Shown here: positions 35,842-44,165 of the stretch, piece after piece
How positions within the stretch are numbered: the stretch's first letter is position 1
How the letters are laid out: each line of letters opens with the position of its first letter
Program-made: the position numbers and the translations under genes
NCBI GenBank assembly: GCA_038234715.1
Contig: JBBQTD010000008.1
Span: forward strand, 56,010 to 120,009
DNA from: SZAS-103 sp038234715
Lineage (GTDB): Bacteria; Pseudomonadota; Gammaproteobacteria; Xanthomonadales; Xanthomonadaceae
Direction: 5' to 3'
DNA: 64,000 nt
The notes under the pieces: model-generated
What the model was told of the DNA's origin: nothing
The model's database searches: none
What the model saw: only the letters and a program-made list of their open reading frames with translations

Positions 35842-36464
35842 GCGGTCGCCTGGTCACGCTCGAAGGCGGCGAGGGCGCTGGGAAGTCCAGCGTGATGGGC
35901 GCGTTGCGCGCGGCGCTCGAGGGTCGCGGGCTCGAAGTCGTGCAGACCCGCGAGCCTGGCGGTACCGCACCGGGCGAGGCGATCCGCAAGCTGCTGCTGG
36001 ATCCTGCGCTCGCGCTGTGCGCCCATGCCGAATTGTTGTTGATGTTCGCCGCGCGTGCGCAACTGGTGCGCGAGGTGATCGAACCCGCGCGCGCGCGCGG
36101 CGCATGGGTGCTCAGCGATCGCTTCACCGACGCGAGTTTCGCCTACCAGGGGGGCGGTCGCGGGCTCGACGGCGCGTGCATCGCCGAACTCGAGCGCATG
36201 GTCGTCGGATTCAAGCCGGACCTGACCTTCCTGCTGGACGTCGATGTACGCCAGGGCCATGCGCGCCTGGCCGGACGCGACGGAGGAGCCGACCGCATCG
36301 AGCGCGAAGACGAAGAATTCTTCGGGCGCGTGCGCGCGGGTTACCTGAAGCGCGCGGCGCGCGAGCCGGCACGCTTCCGCGTGATCGACGCCAGCCAACC
36401 GCAGACTGACGTGCTGCGCGACGTGCTCGCGCAACTTGGCGGCGCAATCGCGGCATGGACATGA
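35838..36464 (+). CDS. tmk: Thymidylate kinase
   Basis: A 208-residue dTMP kinase. P-loop EGGEGAGKSS near residue 9-16, TREPGGT with substrate residues, LSDRFTDASFAYQGGGRGL, and the LID region DRIEREDEEFF. The family's DRF motif is intact. Starts in the mltG stop (GTGA) and overlaps holB by 10 bases. Confidence 0.95.
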   Translation: MSGRLVTLEGGEGAGKSSVMGALRAALEGRGLEVVQTREPGGTAPGEAIRKLLLDPALALCAHAELLLMFAARAQLVREVIEPARARGAWVLSDRFTDASFAYQGGGRGLDGACIAELERMVVGFKPDLTFLLDVDVRQGHARLAGRDGGADRIEREDEEFFGRVRAGYLKRAAREPARFRVIDASQPQTDVLRDVLAQLGGAIAAWT

Positions 36465-37432
36465 ACACGCTGTTTCCGTGGCTGCATGACCCGCTGCGGC
36501 GCACGCTCGATGCGCTGGCCGCCGACCGCCTCGCGCATGCGCTGCTGGTTTGTGGCCCGGCGCACATCGGCAAGCGCGCATTCGCCGAAGCGCTTGCGCA
36601 ATCCATCCTCTGCCGTGAACGCGTCGATGGCGCAGCGTGCGGGCATTGCCGTGGCTGCGTCCTGTTCGCGGCGGGTACCCATCCGGACATGCAGCGTGTG
36701 TGCCTGGAGGAAAACGAGAAAACCAAAGTGATGCGCAAGGAGATCGTGATCGAACAGGTCCGCGACCTCGGAGCGTGGTTCGCATTGACTCCGCAGCGGG
36801 GCGGCGCGCAGGTTGCGTTGATCGGCCCTGCGTCGCTGATGAACCAGAACGCATCCAATGCGCTGCTCAAGACCCTCGAAGAGCCGATGCCGGGCCGCTA
36901 CCTGTTGCTGCTGTGCGAATCGCCGATGCAACTGTCAGCGACCATCCGCAGCCGCTGCCAGCGCATCGTGCTGCAACCGCCATCAAGCCAGTCCGCAAGC
37001 GACTGGTTGCGCGGGCGCGGGCACGCAGCGGAACTTGCCGAATCGGCGCTCGCGGCAGCGCACGGGCATCCGGGCCTGGCGGCGCACTGGATCGAAGCGG
37101 GCTTGCTCGCCTTGCGTGAGTCGGTACGCACCGATCTCGCTGCGCTCAGCAGCGGTCGCGCGCAACCGCTGGGCATCGCAACCGCATGGCTCGCCGACGC
37201 GCACATCGAGCAGCGTCTGGCCTTTGCGGCAGAACTTGCGCTCGACCAGCAAGCCAGGCAGTTGGGCGTCCCCGGTGCTGCGTCGAGCTCGCTCGCTCGC
37301 ATGGACCTGCCAAGGCTTGCGGCATGGTTCGACCATGCCAATCGCACGCGAGCGCTGCTGCGCACGCCGATCCGCCAGGACCTGGCGGTGGCGGAACTGC
37401 TGCGCGACTGGCGCAACGCAGTTGCAGCCTGA
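36455..37432 (+). CDS. holB: DNA polymerase III subunit delta'
   Basis: A 325-residue clamp-loader subunit. It has an AAA+ core with the degenerate P-loop HALLVCGPAHIGKRAFA, the zinc module C-x8-C-x2-C-x2-C around residues 48-64, VALIGPASLMNQNASNALLKTLEEP and the SRC arginine-finger motif. ATG at 36455 or 36461 both overlap the tmk stop. Order tmk-holB-pilZ is the standard gammaproteobacterial set. Confidence 0.94.
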   Translation: MDMNTLFPWLHDPLRRTLDALAADRLAHALLVCGPAHIGKRAFAEALAQSILCRERVDGAACGHCRGCVLFAAGTHPDMQRVCLEENEKTKVMRKEIVIEQVRDLGAWFALTPQRGGAQVALIGPASLMNQNASNALLKTLEEPMPGRYLLLLCESPMQLSATIRSRCQRIVLQPPSSQSASDWLRGRGHAAELAESALAAAHGHPGLAAHWIEAGLLALRESVRTDLAALSSGRAQPLGIATAWLADAHIEQRLAFAAELALDQQARQLGVPGAASSSLARMDLPRLAAWFDHANRTRALLRTPIRQDLAVAELLRDWRNAVAA

Positions 37433-37572
37433 CCCCAGGAACTGCGTCCGCTGCGGACCGTGCACCGCACGAAACCACATTCCGGCGTTACACTGCGCCG
37501 GGGCCGCCGGTGCGCACGCGAAGCAGTGCGGGGCGGCGCAACGACTCGGGCAGCGATGCAAGGAGCACGACC

Positions 37573-37929
37573 ATGATGGGAGCGGGCGGTGCACGGCAGG
37601 GCATCCTGTCGCTGGCGTTGAAGGACAAGAACGCGTTGTACAACGCGTTTCTTTCGTTCGTGAAAGGCGGCGGCATCTTCGTGCCGACCCCGAAGCGCTA
37701 CAACCTCGGCGACGAAGTGTTCGTGCTGATGACGCTGCCCGAAAGCAGCGAACGACTGCCGGTCGCCGGCAAGGTGATCTGGGTGACGCCGCCGGGAGCG
37801 CAGGGCAATCGCGCGGCGGGCATCGGGGTGCAGTTTGCGGATTCGGCGGAGGGCGAGGCTGCGCGAGGCAAGGTCGAGGCGTTGTTGGCGGGTATTACCA
37901 ATTCGGACAAGCCGACCAGTACGATGTGA
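37573..37929 (+). CDS. pilZ: PilZ domain protein (type IV pilus type)
   Basis: A 118-residue single PilZ domain. LSLALKDKNALYNAFLSFVKGGGIFVPTPK and GDEVFVLMTLPES followed by VAGKVIWVTPPGAQGN and GIGVQF match the type IV pilus PilZ. This branch lacks the RxxxR c-di-GMP motif, consistent with its pilus-assembly role with PilB rather than c-di-GMP binding. AGGAG lies 7 bases before the ATG at 37573. Last gene of the run; no pilus gene follows. Confidence 0.93.
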   Translation: MMGAGGARQGILSLALKDKNALYNAFLSFVKGGGIFVPTPKRYNLGDEVFVLMTLPESSERLPVAGKVIWVTPPGAQGNRAAGIGVQFADSAEGEAARGKVEALLAGITNSDKPTSTM

Positions 37930-38138
37930 TTGGCTCCTCGGCTTGATGGATGGCGCAGAAAAGGTTTGGGAAGATTGATGTTCCATTGTCATCCCGAATG
38001 TAGCGAAGCGTCTGTTTGTCTTTGAAAGCAGATCAAAAGCGTCCCGTCCGCCATGCGGCCGCTTCATCTTTCTGGCTTGTCCATCGCGGACGCACAAGGG
38101 TTGCGACACGACAGATGTGCGTCGTGTGGACCTTGAAG

Positions 38139-38642
38139 ACTTCCATCGCCGGGTGGCTTTGCCCCGATTCCACCCGGAATGATTCCATCGCCGGGTGGCT
38201 TTGCCCCGATTCCACCCGGAAAGATTCCATCGCCGGGTGGGATTGCGCCGATCCCAACCGGAAAGATTCCATCGCCGGGTGGCTTTGCGCCGATTCCACC
38301 CGGAAAGACTCCATCGCCGGGCAGGATTGCGCCGATTCCACCCGGAAAGACTCCATCGCCGGGTGGCTTTGCGCCGATTCCACCCGGAATGATTCCATCG
38401 CCGGGTGGGATTGCGCCGATTCCACCCGGAAAGACTCCATCGCCGGGCAGGATTGCGCCGATTCCACCCGGAAAGATTCCATCGCCGGGTAGGATTGCGC
38501 CGATTCCACCCGGAAAGTTTCCATCGCTGGGTGGGATTGCGCCGAGTCAATCGCGAAAGATTTCATCGCCAGGGTGGATCGCGGCATTCCAACCCTGAAA
38601 AATTCCATCCCCACGATGGATTCCAGCATTCCAACGTTGCAT
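38139..38642. repeat. 42-bp tandem repeat array with evenly alternating inverted arms (about 12 units)
   Basis: Units start at 38139, 38181, 38223 and every 42 bases to 38601. The first nine are well conserved, the tenth is partly changed and the last two are degenerate. A typical unit holds CCGGGTGG, a 13-base spacer, CCACCCGG, and another 13-base spacer, so complementary 8-mers alternate at equal distances. Each arm can pair with its left or right neighbour. Because 42 is a multiple of 3, several frames stay open (14-residue periods). The array lies in the 871-base convergent gap between pilZ and the fad gene. The flanks 37930-38138 and 38643-38800 hold no gene I can support; 37986-38015 contains TCATCCCGAATGTAGCGAAG, which looks like a dispersed intergenic repeat. 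Confidence 0.9.
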
Positions 38643-38800
38643 CAATCCGCCCGCGCCGAACGTCGTGCCGTTCGCCGAGGGAAAACTCCAGTCGCTGCGC
38701 GGCAATGCGAGTGCCCAGGTTCGATGGCCGCGACGTAAGGGTCAGTGCAGCGCTGCTCCCTATAGCAAAGCTGGGCAATCCGCCGGCAGGTTGAATGCAA

Positions 38801-40864
38801 TCAACGCAACGCTTGCGAATCCCATCCCGGCCGTGGCGCGAAGCGATCACCATGCCTGGTCTGCAGTGCCTGCAATTTCGCCAGCAGAGCATCGGGGCCT
38901 GCGCTGCGGATGTAGTTGATGGGGCCGCCACGGAATGGTGCGAACCCGGTGCCGAAAATGACTCCTGCGTCGAGCAGGTCCGCATCCGCGACGACGCCAT
39001 CGTGCAATGCGGCAACGGATTCGTTGAGCAGCGGCAGGATCAGGCGATCCTCCAGGTCGGCCGGAACCTGGTAGCCAGCGGGAACTTCGGGTTTCACGGC
39101 CTTGCCGTTCTCCCATTTGTAGAATCCCTGCCCATCCTTGCGGCCGCGCTGGTTGGCGCCGAGTTTTTCCTCGAGGCCGTTCGGCACCGGCAGGTTGAGG
39201 AACTCGGCGAGGATCTTGCCGACGCTCGCGGCGACATCAAGGCCCACCGTGTCGGCCAGTTCGATCGGGCCCATCGGCATGCCGAATTTCAATGCGGCCT
39301 TGTCGATGACCGGGCCTGGGATGCCTTCGCTGTACGCGGTCATCGCTTCCATCATGTACGGCATCAGGATGCGATTGACCAAGAAGCCGGGCGTGCCAGC
39401 GACGGGCACCGGCAGCTTGTCGATCGCGCGGCAGAATGCGGCGAGGCGTTGTTCGGTCGCTGGCGCCATGTCGGCGTGGCGCACCACTTCGACCAGCGGC
39501 ATCAATGCGACGGGGTTGAAGTAATGCAGGCCCGCGAAGCGGTCGGGCTGCAGCAGCTGTTCACCGAGTGCGTCGAGCGGAATGGACGATGTGTTGGAAG
39601 TCATCAATGCGTCGGGTGCGAGTTGGGGTTCGACGCGATCGAGAAGTTCGCGTTTTGCCTCGAGGTTCTCGTGGATCGCCTCGATCACGAGTTGCGCTTT
39701 TGCCACGCCCATGCCGCTGACATCGGCCTGCAGGCGTGCGCGCGTCTCGGTGCGCTTGCCCTCGTCCTTCACCTTTTTCGCGAACAGCGCATCGGCGCGC
39801 TGCAGCGCTGGCTCGATGAGGTGCATCTCGCGATCCTGCAAGGTGACATCGAATCCCTTGTAGGCGCACCACGCCGCGATGTCGCCGCCCATCACGCCGG
39901 CGCCGATCACGTGCACGTGGCGGATGCCCCCGTTCCTGTCGACGCCGTCTTTTCCGCCACGGCCCTTCAGGCGCTCCTGCAAGAAGTACACGCGGATCAG
40001 GTTGCGTGCGGTGTCGGTCTTCGCGAGTTTCGCGACCGACCTTGCCTCTGCCTTGAGCTGGGTACCGATGCTGCCGCCGCCGCTGCGCTTCCATGTCGCG
40101 ATCAGCGCATACGGCGCGGGGTAGTGTTCCTTGCGTGCCTTGCGCGCGACTTGCCTTGCCAGCATCGGCGCGAGGATCTGCCGCGCGATCCAGGTGTTGG
40201 TGGTCAGACCGAGCATGCGGAACTTGAATGGACGCGCGGTGCGACGGCCGGCGAGAGCGATCGCAACGTCCAGCAGCAGCGCAGGTTCGGCGAGCTTGTC
40301 GACGATCCCCATCGTCAGCGCGGCCCTGGCCGACAGCGTGCGACCGCTCAGCATCAGATCCATCGCGGCGGGCGCGCCGATCAGCCGCGGCAGGCGCACG
40401 CTGCCGCCCCAGCCCGGATAGATGCCGAGTTTGACTTCCGGCAGGCCGATGCGCGTGGTGTCGCTGTTGCTCGCGACGCGATAGCGGCACGCCAGCGCGA
40501 GTTCGGTACCCCCGCCCATGCAGTGGCCGTGGATCGCCGCGACTGTGGGGACCGACAGGCTTGCGAGCTTCTGGTAGATGCGTTGGCCGCGGCGCAACAC
40601 GTCTTCGACGCTGCCGGTCGCATCGAATCCCTGGAATTCCCTGATGTCCGCACCGGGTGCGAATCCGCCGGGTTTTCCCGAATGGATCACCACGCCTTTC
40701 GGTTTTTCGATCGCGATGCGCTCCACGATCTGTTCGAGCTCATCGAGCACTGCCTGTGCGATCGCGTTGACCGGCGCATCGGCGCGGTCGAGCGTCAGCA
40801 GGACGATGCCGTCGGGCCGCAGTTCGCTGCGCCAATGCTGGAAGCGGAGTCCGTCGAACAGCAT
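38801..40864 (-). CDS. Fatty acid oxidation complex alpha subunit (enoyl-CoA hydratase/3-hydroxyacyl-CoA dehydrogenase)
   Basis: A 687-residue bifunctional beta-oxidation enzyme of the FadB/FadJ family. N-terminal crotonase domain: HGHCMGGGTELALACRYRVA with one catalytic Glu and RIGLPEVKLGIYPGWGG with the second. Dehydrogenase domain from about 310: VIGAGVMGGDIAAW (NAD), then TSNTSSIPLDAL, catalytic His in LHYFNPVALMPLVEVV, PGFLVNRILMPYMMEA and GPIELADTVGLD. No thiolase partner is adjacent, which is more like FadJ-type or stand-alone copies. The start at 40864 fits the family N terminus. Divergent from rpoE. Confidence 0.92.
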   Translation of the reverse strand: MLFDGLRFQHWRSELRPDGIVLLTLDRADAPVNAIAQAVLDELEQIVERIAIEKPKGVVIHSGKPGGFAPGADIREFQGFDATGSVEDVLRRGQRIYQKLASLSVPTVAAIHGHCMGGGTELALACRYRVASNSDTTRIGLPEVKLGIYPGWGGSVRLPRLIGAPAAMDLMLSGRTLSARAALTMGIVDKLAEPALLLDVAIALAGRRTARPFKFRMLGLTTNTWIARQILAPMLARQVARKARKEHYPAPYALIATWKRSGGGSIGTQLKAEARSVAKLAKTDTARNLIRVYFLQERLKGRGGKDGVDRNGGIRHVHVIGAGVMGGDIAAWCAYKGFDVTLQDREMHLIEPALQRADALFAKKVKDEGKRTETRARLQADVSGMGVAKAQLVIEAIHENLEAKRELLDRVEPQLAPDALMTSNTSSIPLDALGEQLLQPDRFAGLHYFNPVALMPLVEVVRHADMAPATEQRLAAFCRAIDKLPVPVAGTPGFLVNRILMPYMMEAMTAYSEGIPGPVIDKAALKFGMPMGPIELADTVGLDVAASVGKILAEFLNLPVPNGLEEKLGANQRGRKDGQGFYKWENGKAVKPEVPAGYQVPADLEDRLILPLLNESVAALHDGVVADADLLDAGVIFGTGFAPFRGGPINYIRSAGPDALLAKLQALQTRHGDRFAPRPGWDSQALR

Positions 40865-40955
40865 GGCTTCTGGTCCATTCAGCGCTGGGGGAATGACCGT
40901 ATCATCCGGGCTGCGTCCATGCCCGGTCAAACCGGCGGGACCCGATGCGAACGCA

Positions 40956-40984
40956 GGAACTTTTCCCGCGATCGGCTGTCACTA
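40956..40984 (+). promoter_or_regulatory. Sigma-E-type promoter upstream of rpoE
   Basis: GGAACTT at 40956-40962 matches the sigma-E -35 consensus exactly. After 15 bases comes GTCACTA (40978-40984), near the -10 consensus. The position, about 40 bases before rpoE, implies that the sigma factor activates its own operon. Confidence 0.7.
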
Positions 40985-41021
40985 CTTGCGGCCCTGAGCC
41001 GCGCAACGAGTACCCGTGCGG

Positions 41022-41615
41022 ATGGGCGAGAACGAACTGGACCAGGCACTGGTCAAGCGCGTACAGCGCGGGGACAGGGCTGCGTTCGACCTGCTGGTGG
41101 GCAAGTACCAGCATCGGATCGCGGCCCTGGTCGGGCGCTACATACACGACTGGAGCGAGTGCCAGGATGTCACGCAGGACACGTTCGTGCGCGCCTGGAA
41201 GGCGTTGGCGAATTTCCGCGGGGATGCCCAGTTCTACACTTGGCTCTACCGGATCGCCGTGAACACTGCCAAGAACCATCTCGTCGCCACCAACCGCCGC
41301 CCGCCCGCCGAGGACATCGACATCGCGGACGCGGCGAACTTTGCGGGCAGCCTGCGCCTGCGCAACGACGACACCCCCGAACACGAGCTGTTGCGCGACG
41401 AGATCGAACGCACGGTCACCGACACTGTCGCAGCACTGCCCGAGGAACTGCGGGTCGCGGTGACCCTGCGTGAAATGGATGGCCTTTCCTATGAGGAAAT
41501 CGCCGAACGCATGCAATGCCCGATCGGCACCGTGCGCTCGCGGATTTTCCGTGCGCGCGAGGCGATCGACGTCAAACTGCGTCCACTGATGGATTCCGAC
41601 CGGGTGCGTCCATGA
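41022..41615 (+). CDS. rpoE: Extracytoplasmic-function sigma factor sigma-E
   Basis: A 197-residue ECF sigma factor for envelope stress. Region 2: DRAAFDLLVGKYQHRIAALV and DVTQDTFVRAWKAL with FYTWLYRIAVNTAKNHLV; region 4: LPEELRVAVTLREMDGLSYEEIA and PIGTVRSRIFRAREAI. Close to RpoE/AlgU of Gammaproteobacteria. ATG 41022 preferred; GTG 41016 in frame is possible. Overlaps rseA as ATGA, so sigma and anti-sigma are made in step. Confidence 0.95.
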   Translation: MGENELDQALVKRVQRGDRAAFDLLVGKYQHRIAALVGRYIHDWSECQDVTQDTFVRAWKALANFRGDAQFYTWLYRIAVNTAKNHLVATNRRPPAEDIDIADAANFAGSLRLRNDDTPEHELLRDEIERTVTDTVAALPEELRVAVTLREMDGLSYEEIAERMQCPIGTVRSRIFRAREAIDVKLRPLMDSDRVRP

Positions 41616-42391
41616 ACAACAAGCGCGATACTGGGCATGAAACGACAGCGGCGTCGATCGACGCCATGCGCGACGCGGCTGTGGCCGATCGCGCATTGCA
41701 CGAGGATCTCTCGGCATTCATGGACGGCGAGCTCGACCCCGAGCGCGCGCGTTTCCTGCAACAGCGCCTCGCCCACGATGCCGAGTTGCGCGCGCGCTGG
41801 GAACGCTGGCAATTGCTCTCGTCGAGCATGCGTCGCCAGGCCCAGCCGCTCCCGGCAGGATTCACTGCACGGGTCGCTCATGCGCTTGACGTCGAAACAC
41901 CTGCGCTTGCGGCAACCAGCGGTCGTGCAATGCGTTGGGGCGGCGGCGTGGCACTCGCTGCATCACTGGCGGTTGCCGGGGTGTTCGCGTTCGATGCGCT
42001 GTATGCGCCGCACCACGCCGTGCAGGGGCAGGCCGCACAGCAGGTTGCAGGGACACCAGCGAAAATCATGCCGATCCAGCGCACGGTCCTGCAGCTGCCG
42101 GATCCCGTCGTTGTCGAACCGCTCATCAAATTGCCGATCCCTCTTGAATCTGGCGTGGTGACCACCTATCGGTCGCCATTGCATCCGGTCTTGCTGCATG
42201 AGCAGCCGCAGCGCGCCGTTTTCGCACCATTCCCGCAGCCTTATCCGATCGACCCGGAACTTGAAGCCTACCTTCAGCGTCAAAAGACCGGCGCGACCCG
42301 CGACGTATTCGCCCTGGACGCCACGAACCGCGCAAACAGTGGTGATGGCGTCGTGCGCACCGTCGCCTGGCCGCAGGACGACCAACGCTGA
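41612..42391 (+). CDS. rseA: Anti-sigma-E factor RseA
   Basis: A 259-residue inner-membrane anti-sigma factor. The N-terminal cytoplasmic part has the RseA/MucA-type LSAFMDGELDPERARFLQQRL and WQLLSSSMR; a transmembrane helix lies at about 108-128; the periplasmic domain is long (about 130 residues) and proline-rich. No rseB (mucB) follows: mucD is next after 154 bases, as reported for xanthomonads. It should be cleaved by DegS/RseP-type proteases to release RpoE (family knowledge). Confidence 0.88.
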   Translation: MNNKRDTGHETTAASIDAMRDAAVADRALHEDLSAFMDGELDPERARFLQQRLAHDAELRARWERWQLLSSSMRRQAQPLPAGFTARVAHALDVETPALAATSGRAMRWGGGVALAASLAVAGVFAFDALYAPHHAVQGQAAQQVAGTPAKIMPIQRTVLQLPDPVVVEPLIKLPIPLESGVVTTYRSPLHPVLLHEQPQRAVFAPFPQPYPIDPELEAYLQRQKTGATRDVFALDATNRANSGDGVVRTVAWPQDDQR

Positions 42392-42545
42392 GAAGGTGGC
42401 CCTGATAGTCGCGTCCACGCCATAGAACGGGCAGGTCGCGCGACACGTCCCCGCCCGCAACGCGGTTCTGTGTATCCACAAATCCCATCGATTCAGCAAC
42501 ACCCGTTCCACCACCACCACCAACCTGACCAACAAAGTACGAGCC

Positions 42546-44006
42546 ATGAACCCATTCGACAAAGGAATTCCCGCAGCACTCGCACCCGCCACCGCCGCCA
42601 TTGCCATCGCAGTGGCAAGCGCATTCGCAGCTCCCCCGGCGCACGCCGCGGCGGCAGCATTGCCCGATTTCAGCGACCTGGTCGAGCAGGATGGTCCGGC
42701 AGTCGTCAACATCGAGGCCATCCACGAGGGCGGCAAGCACAAGACTTCCGCGCCGACGATCGATGACGACCAGATGCCGGAAATCTTCAAGCATTTCTTC
42801 GGCAATCCGCAAATGCCCATGCCCAGCGAGGAAGGCACCGCGATCGGGAGTGGCTTCCTGATCTCGGCCGACGGAAAGATCCTCACCAACCACCATGTCG
42901 TGGACGGCGCCGATCGAGTGATCGTGCATTTGGCGGACCGCCGCGAATTCACCGCGAAGGTCATCGGCAGCGACCCGACCTCGGATGTTGCGTTGCTGAA
43001 AGTGCAGGCGACCGGTCTCCCGTACCTGAAGCTTGCAGACGCAAAATCCCTCAAGCCGGGGCAATGGGTCGTCGCGATCGGCTCGCCGTTCGGTCTGGAT
43101 CATTCGGTCACGGCGGGCATTGTCAGTGGTGTGGGTCGCAGTTCGCTCGACCGCAGCCAGCAATACACCCCGTTCATCCAGACCGATGTGCCGATCAACC
43201 GCGGCAATTCCGGCGGGCCGCTGCTCAACACGCACGGCGAAGTGGTCGGGATCAACTCGCAGATTTTCAGCAGTTCCGGCGGTTACATGGGCGTGAGCTT
43301 TGCGATCCCGATCGAGACCGCGATGAGCGCGGTGCAGCAGTTGCAGGCGACCGGCAAGGTCAGTCGCGGCGTACTTGGCGTACGCATCCAGCAAGTCACC
43401 AGCCAGATCGCGTCCGCAATGGGACTTTCGCGCAGCGGTGGTGCACTGGTTGCCGAAGTCGAACCCGCGAGCGCCGCAGCCAGAGCCGGCGTGCATGCGG
43501 GCGACCTGATCACGGCGTTCAACGGTGTCGAACTGGACAGCTCGGCGGATCTGCCTCCTCTTGTAGGCTCGTTGCCGCCGGGTTCGCATGCCAGGATCAG
43601 CGTGCGGCGTGACGGCAAGATGCTGGAACTGGCAGTCGTCCTCGACGACCTGGCGGACTCCGCAGGCGCCCCCAAGCTGATTCCTGCTGTCGATACGGAG
43701 CACGCCGCGGCGGGTGCCGAGCATCTGGGAGTTGCGGTGCAGGACATCCCCCTCGCGCAGCGCAAGACGCTTAAGCTCGATGCCGGGCAGGGCGTGCTGG
43801 TCACCCGCGTGGTGGGAGACGCGGCGCGGCGCGCGGGACTGCAGCAAGGCGATGTGATCCTGCGGGTTGGCAACCGCGAGATCGGAAGTGTTGGCTCGTT
43901 CACGGCGGCCGCTGCGCAGGCCAAGCCTGGCGATACGGTGATGCTGCTGCTGCGCCGCGATGCGCAGACGCAATTCATTGCGGTAGGGCCGATCGAGAAA
44001 GGCTAA
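42546..44006 (+). CDS. mucD: Periplasmic serine protease DegP/MucD-like
   Basis: A 486-residue HtrA protease. Signal peptide ending in AHA (about residue 35). Catalytic His in ILTNHHVVDGA, Asp in DPTSDVALLKV, Ser in PINRGNSGGPLLNT. Two PDZ domains follow (about 270-370 and 385-480). It degrades or refolds damaged envelope proteins and restrains sigma-E activation. Third gene of the rpoE operon; no own sigma-E promoter is evident in the 154-base gap. Confidence 0.94.
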   Translation: MNPFDKGIPAALAPATAAIAIAVASAFAAPPAHAAAAALPDFSDLVEQDGPAVVNIEAIHEGGKHKTSAPTIDDDQMPEIFKHFFGNPQMPMPSEEGTAIGSGFLISADGKILTNHHVVDGADRVIVHLADRREFTAKVIGSDPTSDVALLKVQATGLPYLKLADAKSLKPGQWVVAIGSPFGLDHSVTAGIVSGVGRSSLDRSQQYTPFIQTDVPINRGNSGGPLLNTHGEVVGINSQIFSSSGGYMGVSFAIPIETAMSAVQQLQATGKVSRGVLGVRIQQVTSQIASAMGLSRSGGALVAEVEPASAAARAGVHAGDLITAFNGVELDSSADLPPLVGSLPPGSHARISVRRDGKMLELAVVLDDLADSAGAPKLIPAVDTEHAAAGAEHLGVAVQDIPLAQRKTLKLDAGQGVLVTRVVGDAARRAGLQQGDVILRVGNREIGSVGSFTAAAAQAKPGDTVMLLLRRDAQTQFIAVGPIEKG

Positions 44007-44165
44007 TTCCCGGACTGAAATGCCTGGTGGATGTCGGGGCGCGCGCGCGGTTCGGGGCCTGCGGTCTCGAACCATGCGATACTTGCGCGTTAACTTGCCT
44101 GATGATCAGGTTCCCGCTGAGCAGGCCTTGCTGGCCGCGCCGGCCCTTGCGTGCAGTCAGCCTCA

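Noticed and set aside
38139..38642. CRISPR-like array
   Set aside because: The units are contiguous with no variable spacers between constant repeats; all 42 bases repeat, so it is a minisatellite-type array, not CRISPR. No cas genes are near.
38795..41473. 892-residue open frame on the plus strand
   Set aside because: It lies antisense to the well-supported fatty-acid oxidation gene and extends into rpoE; its composition is that of a GC-rich shadow frame.
42126..44075. 649-residue open frame on the minus strand
   Set aside because: Antisense to mucD, which has a complete catalytic triad, signal peptide and PDZ domains.
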